A stretch of 8,836 nt of DNA from Odoribacteraceae bacterium. GTDB taxonomy: Bacteria; Bacteroidota; Bacteroidia; Bacteroidales; Marinifilaceae. A program made the translations under genes and the position numbers. Shown here piece by piece: positions 4,732 to 8,836 of this stretch. The stretch spans positions 1 through 8,836 of the forward strand of contig JAIRXZ010000046.1 in NCBI GenBank assembly GCA_031267995.1. The letters are read 5' to 3'. Under the pieces are notes generated by a model that made no database searches, had not been told where the DNA came from, and saw only the letters and a list, made by a program, of their open reading frames with translations. The stretch's first letter is position 1. Every line of letters starts with the position of its first letter.

Positions 4732-7700
4732 TTAAAATACGGCGGATAACGACATGGAGAAGGAACGGGAGAAGGGGTAGTTCAACCCTCTTTCGCGCTT
4801 GACGGAGCTGATGTAGAGGAGGTCGGAGGTTTCAAAGCCGGCGATGAGGCTCTTGACGCGCAGGCGTTGCTGCACCCAGGGGAGGTTGCCCAGCTCGTAA
4901 CGTAGGGATAAGGCGCTGAAGTGGAAGAAGTTTTCCTCCTGGATGAAGCGCGAGGTGGCTTTCGTCTCCGTGAAGTCGGTGAGCCTTTTGAAGCGGGCGA
5001 CGTCTCCCGGCTCCTGCCAACGGTCGCGGTACACGCGGCGGTCGACGTTGTAGGTGTAGTCCGGCACCTCGATTTTGTCCCTGAAGGTGGTGTTGTATAT
5101 CTTCGTTCCAAGGCTGTACATGAAGGAGGCGTTGAACATCAGGTCGTGAAACCTGAAGGTGGTGTTGAGCACTCCCCGCAGTTTCGGCTCGGCCACGCCG
5201 CAGTCTACCTGGTCGCGGGCGTCCCACGTGTCCGTGACCTCGCCGAAGCGATTCATGAACAGCTCGTTTCCGTTGGATGGACTGATGCCCAGCGAGGGTA
5301 CGGCGTAGAGGGTGCGCATGCTTTTGCCTTCTTCGTAAAGGAAGTTGGGGTTGATGCCGAGGCTCTCGCGGATCTGCGCGTTTTGCGCCTTGAGCGTGGG
5401 GGATATTTCGAGAATTTTGTTGCGGTTGCTGCCCATCGAGGTGGTTACTTGCCAGGTCATTTTCCTGGCGGGGTCGCGCAGGAGGACGAAGGTGGTTTTT
5501 AACTCCCAGCCGCGGTTTTCCAGCGATCCGAAGTTCTCGACGTAGCTCTTGAAACCGTTGGAGTGGGGGAGGTTGACCTCGGCCACGAGATCCCGCGTTT
5601 TGTCGCGATAAAAATCCAGCACGGCGCTGATCCTGTTGTTGAACAGCGCGAACTCGATGCCCGCGTTGAATTTGCCCGTCATCTCCCACTTGAGGTTTTC
5701 GTTGCCGAGACCCTCCAGGCGGGCGCCAATGTTGTTGCCGTAGCGGTCGTTCGTCTGGAACGAGTAAATCATCATGGCGTTAAAGGGGTTGAAGCCCAGC
5801 TTGCCGGTAAAGCCGTAACTGCCGCGGAGTTTAAGGTAATTGACGTGGCGCGATTGGAAGAATTTTTCCTCGTGCACGTTCCATCCCAAACCGGCCGACC
5901 AAAACCATCCCCAGTGTCTCCTGGAGCCAAAGGCGGAGTTGCCGTCCGCCCGCAGGGAGGCGTCCGCGTAGTACTTGCCGTCGTAGTTGTAATTGACGTT
6001 CGCGAGCACCCCGACGTTGCGGTTGATCTCCTCCATGCCCACGGGTTTGCCGTCTTTTTGGTAGGCCATTGCCGCGCTCATGTGGTTGATGCGTCCGTCA
6101 TGAAATCCTTCAAGATTAAAAGTTTGACTGTCCATCTCCTGCTGCTTGACGGAGGCGTTGCCGCCGGCAAAGAGGAGGTGCTTGTCACCAAATCGCTTGT
6201 TGAAACTGAAGGTGAAATCGGCGCTGTAGTCAAACAGGTGCGCTATCGAGAAGTTGTATGTTCCCTTGCGCATGGCCTCCTCGTCGGAGTAACTCGCGAA
6301 ATAACTGTGATCCGCCGACAGGAACATGTGCGACTCCATCACGCTTTTGGAGATGCCGCCGCGCGCCCGGAGGCTCATCCCCTCGATGGGCTTCCAATCG
6401 ACGTAAAAGGTTTCGCTCCAGTAGTTATCGCTCTCCGTGTCGCGCCTGCCAACCTCCGCGTCGTGCAGCGGGTTGTATTGCGGGTAGAGGATCGGGATGA
6501 AACCGCCGAGCAGCTCCGCCGTCGGGAATTGGAGGTACAGTTTGCCCTCCTCGTCGTGCGTTTGGAAGTAGGGATTGGTGTCCGCCCAGGTGCTGAAATA
6601 GCCGTAGTTGGACTCCCTCGTGTTGGTGGCGCCCACCAGCAAGTTGTTTTGGAAAAGGAAATTATCGTGATTGTATGTCAACGATACCTCGCCGCTGATG
6701 ACCTCCCGGTGCGAGTTTTTCATCACGCCGTTGCGCCTGTCATAAACGAGGCTCATGTTGTAACGAAAATCCTCACTTCCCCCCTCCACGGCCACGTTGT
6801 GACGATGCGGGACGGTAGTCCTCAGCGGTTTGGAGAGCCAGTAAGTATCCACGCCCCGCTCCACGTCCAGCTTCCGCTCGGCGTAATAATTGGCCAGCAG
6901 GGTGCCCCTTTCCGGGTTCGTCCCCGTGTACATGCCGGTGCGAAATTCCAGGTCGAGCTTCTCCCGCGCGTTCAGCAACCGGTACTCGCTGAGGTCGGGA
7001 GCTTCCACGGCGTATTTCCCGTCGTAAAAAAACTGCAAGCTGCCCGGCTGCGGCTTCAAGGTGGTAATCACGACAACGCCATTGGCCGCCCGCGAGCCGT
7101 AAAGGGCTGCCGCCGAAGCATCTTTCAGCAGGACGACACTCTCCACCCGCCGCTCGTTCAAATCCATCATCCTCGACAGGGAAATTTCCACTCCGTCCAG
7201 CAAAATCAGCGGCACGTTGATGTTGTCCCGGTTTTGCTCCTGGAGATCGGTGATATTTTGCGGCAGGGAGGATGCCCCGCGAATCTGCAAGTTGGGAACG
7301 TTATTGGGATTAGATCCCGCGAAATTATCGGGCAACAGGTTGAAGGCCGGATCAATATTGGCCAGCGTCTGCAACAGGTTGCGACTGCTGAAATTCCGAA
7401 TCTCCTCCGCGGTAATCACCGACACGGCGCCCGTGAAACTCTCCTTGGCTTTGTTGAAGATGCCGGTAACCACCACGTTATCCAGCTCCCGCTCCTCCGC
7501 CACCAGCGTCACGTCCATATCTTTCCCGGCGTAAGGCGCCTCCACCGTCCGCATCCCGACGAACGAAAAAACAACAACAATATCGGGCAATTCCGAGGCG
7601 TTCAAACGGAACGTCCCGTCGCGCCCCGTCACCCCGCCGACGCTGGTGCCCTTGATCACCACGGTGACGCCGGGCAGCGGCGCGCCCTCCTTGTCCTTCA

Positions 7701-8067
7701 CCACGCCCCTGATTTGCAGCGGTCGCGCCACCTGGGGCACGCGGCGGATGATAATCAAATTGTCCTGGATGATGTACGACAAGCCGGTGCCCGCCACGCA
7801 CTTGTCCAAAATCTCCTCGACGGCGGCGTCCTTGGCCTCGATGGTGATGCCACCAACGGCGGCCACGTCCTCGGATTTAAAAACAAAGGTGTACTCGCTG
7901 ATCGCCTCGATCTGTTGCAACACGCGGGTGAGGGGCGAATTTTTCACCTGCAAGTCGATGCGCGTCACCTGCAAGGCGGCGCTGCACGTGCAGAGACTCC
8001 CCGCCAGCAGCAGGATGACGAGCCGCGCCCTCCGCGCGAATTCTTGTAGCGTTCTCTTTTTTCTCAT
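4732..8067 (-). CDS. SusC/RagA-family TonB-linked outer-membrane porin with STN domain
   Basis: A 1111-residue outer-membrane importer barrel powered by TonB, a normal length for the family. Residues 1-30 form a signal peptide (basic MRKKR, hydrophobic LVILLLAG, then a Ser-Ala-Ala cleavage region). Residues about 33-108 are a secretin/TonB N-terminal (STN) domain, which in this family contacts FecR for signalling. Residues about 117-190 are a carboxypeptidase-regulatory-like beta domain (IRGVVKDKEGAPLPGVTVVI). The plug follows from about 195 (VVVTGIFNKAKESFTGAVSV) and contains QIRGASSLP and the SusC/RagA signature LKDASAAALYGSRAANGVVV at 314-333. The rest is the 22-strand barrel, ending in phenylalanine (SFSMSLSAVF) as expected for BAM recognition. 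The ATG at 8067 has an A-rich leader and no Shine-Dalgarno. The gene is followed after 18 bp by the SusD gene. The STN domain and the upstream fecR imply substrate-induced transcription; the substrate is unknown. Confidence 0.97.
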   Translation of the reverse strand: MRKKRTLQEFARRARLVILLLAGSLCTCSAALQVTRIDLQVKNSPLTRVLQQIEAISEYTFVFKSEDVAAVGGITIEAKDAAVEEILDKCVAGTGLSYIIQDNLIIIRRVPQVARPLQIRGVVKDKEGAPLPGVTVVIKGTSVGGVTGRDGTFRLNASELPDIVVVFSFVGMRTVEAPYAGKDMDVTLVAEERELDNVVVTGIFNKAKESFTGAVSVITAEEIRNFSSRNLLQTLANIDPAFNLLPDNFAGSNPNNVPNLQIRGASSLPQNITDLQEQNRDNINVPLILLDGVEISLSRMMDLNERRVESVVLLKDASAAALYGSRAANGVVVITTLKPQPGSLQFFYDGKYAVEAPDLSEYRLLNAREKLDLEFRTGMYTGTNPERGTLLANYYAERKLDVERGVDTYWLSKPLRTTVPHRHNVAVEGGSEDFRYNMSLVYDRRNGVMKNSHREVISGEVSLTYNHDNFLFQNNLLVGATNTRESNYGYFSTWADTNPYFQTHDEEGKLYLQFPTAELLGGFIPILYPQYNPLHDAEVGRRDTESDNYWSETFYVDWKPIEGMSLRARGGISKSVMESHMFLSADHSYFASYSDEEAMRKGTYNFSIAHLFDYSADFTFSFNKRFGDKHLLFAGGNASVKQQEMDSQTFNLEGFHDGRINHMSAAMAYQKDGKPVGMEEINRNVGVLANVNYNYDGKYYADASLRADGNSAFGSRRHWGWFWSAGLGWNVHEEKFFQSRHVNYLKLRGSYGFTGKLGFNPFNAMMIYSFQTNDRYGNNIGARLEGLGNENLKWEMTGKFNAGIEFALFNNRISAVLDFYRDKTRDLVAEVNLPHSNGFKSYVENFGSLENRGWELKTTFVLLRDPARKMTWQVTTSMGSNRNKILEISPTLKAQNAQIRESLGINPNFLYEEGKSMRTLYAVPSLGISPSNGNELFMNRFGEVTDTWDARDQVDCGVAEPKLRGVLNTTFRFHDLMFNASFMYSLGTKIYNTTFRDKIEVPDYTYNVDRRVYRDRWQEPGDVARFKRLTDFTETKATSRFIQEENFFHFSALSLRYELGNLPWVQQRLRVKSLIAGFETSDLLYISSVKRERGLNYPFSRSFSMSLSAVF

Positions 8068-8124
8068 GATCTGTTCTTGCTTTTTGTTAGTATTGAGCGG
8101 GGCGGCGGTCTCTCTCGCGTCCCC
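8068..8124 (-). promoter_or_regulatory. fecR-susC intergenic leader without Shine-Dalgarno
   Basis: This is the 57-bp gap between fecR and the SusC gene. Read on the minus strand, the half next to the start codon is A-rich (ACAAAAAGCAAGAACAGATC, then ATG). There is no GGAGG-like Shine-Dalgarno, as is common in Bacteroidota. I do not see a convincing -7/-33 Bacteroides promoter pair, so SusC may be read from a promoter too divergent to recognise (for example one used by the cognate ECF sigma factor) or by read-through from fecR. Confidence 0.35.
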
Positions 8125-8836
8125 TTATCGACTGACGTATATCACATCGCGCGTGTAAGTGAGGGTGACGCCGTTGGTGGAGCTGAGATTTTCCAGCACC
8201 TCCCGGATGTCCTCGTACCGCTTGATGTTGAGGTAAAAATGGACGTCCTTCAGCGACGGATCCAGGTACACCACCTCGAAATTGTACCACTTGCCAAGCA
8301 TCCTGAAAATATCTTCCAGCGACCGGTGACGGGCGATAAATCGACCCTCTTTCCACGCCAACGCCTCCTCGATGTCGGCCGCCACCTTCACCATCGTCCC
8401 GTCCTCCTCGCGGCAAATCGCGCTTTCGCCGGGCGCGAGCGTCATCTCCAGCTCCCCGAAGCGCTGGTGCACCCGACCGGAGACGAGCGTGGTGACAATT
8501 ACCCCCTCGTCCGGGTAGGCCGACAGGTCGAAAGCCGTGCCCAGCACCGTCAGCGCCATCTCCCCGGCGTACACGCGGAAGGGCGCCAGCGTGTCCGGCG
8601 TCACCTCGAAATAGGCCTCCCCGCTCAGCATCACCTCCCGGCTGCCGGGGGCGAACTGATCCGGGTAAGTCAGCGTGCTGCCCGCGTTCAGGCGGACGAG
8701 CGTGCCGTCCGAGAGCCTGACACTGAACTCGCAACCGGCCGGGACGTTGAGCACGTGGCGCCGCTCCCGCCCGGATTCGCCCGCCGGGAGTCGCTGGTAT
8801 TCCAGGGCGTCGGACTGGTTCCACGCCACGGGAAGG
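8125..8836 (-). CDS. FecR-family anti-sigma factor, C-terminal part (gene runs off the right edge)
   Basis: FecR proteins are inner-membrane anti-sigma regulators. They hold an ECF sigma factor until an outer-membrane TonB-dependent transporter signals that its substrate is present. The visible 237 codons contain the periplasmic FecR domain: a Ser-Asp-Gly-Thr turn followed by VRLNAGSTLTYP, then REVMLSGEAYFEV, then VLGTAFDLSAY. A DUF4974-type C-terminal domain follows, from about RSLEDIFRMLGKWYNFEVVY to the end VTLTYTRDVIYVSR. The cytoplasmic sigma-binding region and the membrane helix expected upstream are absent because the reading frame is open to the window edge (codons for Leu-Pro precede the GTG at 8829). 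That GTG is therefore an internal valine, not a start. The gene ends with TAA 57 bp before the SusC gene, and the pairing with an STN-bearing SusC fits a sigma/FecR/SusC control circuit. The family call is firm; the true start and the sigma partner are outside the window. Confidence 0.94.
   Translation of the reverse strand, partial: LPVAWNQSDALEYQRLPAGESGRERRHVLNVPAGCEFSVRLSDGTLVRLNAGSTLTYPDQFAPGSREVMLSGEAYFEVTPDTLAPFRVYAGEMALTVLGTAFDLSAYPDEGVIVTTLVSGRVHQRFGELEMTLAPGESAICREEDGTMVKVAADIEEALAWKEGRFIARHRSLEDIFRMLGKWYNFEVVYLDPSLKDVHFYLNIKRYEDIREVLENLSSTNGVTLTYTRDVIYVSR

Noticed and set aside
5563..8049. 828-codon open frame antisense to the SusC gene
   Set aside because: It is in codon register with SusC and stays open only because the sense strand avoids TTA, CTA and TCA codons in a GC-rich gene. 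The predicted protein has no recognisable domain, and the SusC frame has full family motifs.
8125..8829. FecR gene starting at GTG 8829
   Set aside because: The frame remains open to the window edge, and FecR proteins have an additional N-terminal cytoplasmic and membrane part. The GTG encodes an internal valine.

Overview
The window looks like a GC-rich member of the Bacteroidota, most likely Bacteroidales. It carries a FecR anti-sigma gene, a SusC/RagA-type TonB-dependent porin with an STN domain, a SusD/RagB lipoprotein and two further lipoproteins, all on the minus strand in the order usual for that phylum. The lipoproteins have clear lipobox cysteines. The leaders before the start codons have no Shine-Dalgarno motif, and several are A-rich, which is also usual there. 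The genus cannot be fixed from the sequence; the SusC plug region reminds me of Odoribacter/Butyricimonas-type proteins, but this is only an impression.

Layout, read along the minus strand from the right edge: a FecR-like anti-sigma factor whose N-terminal part lies beyond the window (8836-8125); a 57-bp gap; SusC-like porin (8067-4732); an 18-bp gap; SusD-like lipoprotein (4713-3358); a 12-bp gap; DUF4843 lipoprotein (3345-2563); a 12-bp gap; PKD-like lipoprotein (2550-1048). The last four genes are almost certainly one transcript. The expected working model is as follows. SusC and SusD form a lidded outer-membrane importer, and the two smaller lipoproteins are accessory surface components. 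The STN domain of SusC signals through FecR to an ECF sigma factor, presumably encoded just beyond the right edge. No glycosidase, peptidase or other enzyme is present, so the substrate cannot be read from the window.

Positions 1-1047 hold no credible gene. They are a dense mosaic of at least five short palindromic or tandem repeat families, including a 135-bp-arm inverted repeat (339-473 / 581-715), a 33-bp tandem array, a hairpin family with variable but still self-complementary stems, a perfect 19-bp stem, and an exact 34-bp tandem duplication directly after the operon's last stop codon. This repeat mosaic is the most unusual part of the window. The protein-coding part is a conventional SusCD locus whose two accessory lipoproteins lack a defined function. 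I see no CRISPR array, tRNA, rRNA, insertion sequence or clearly new system.
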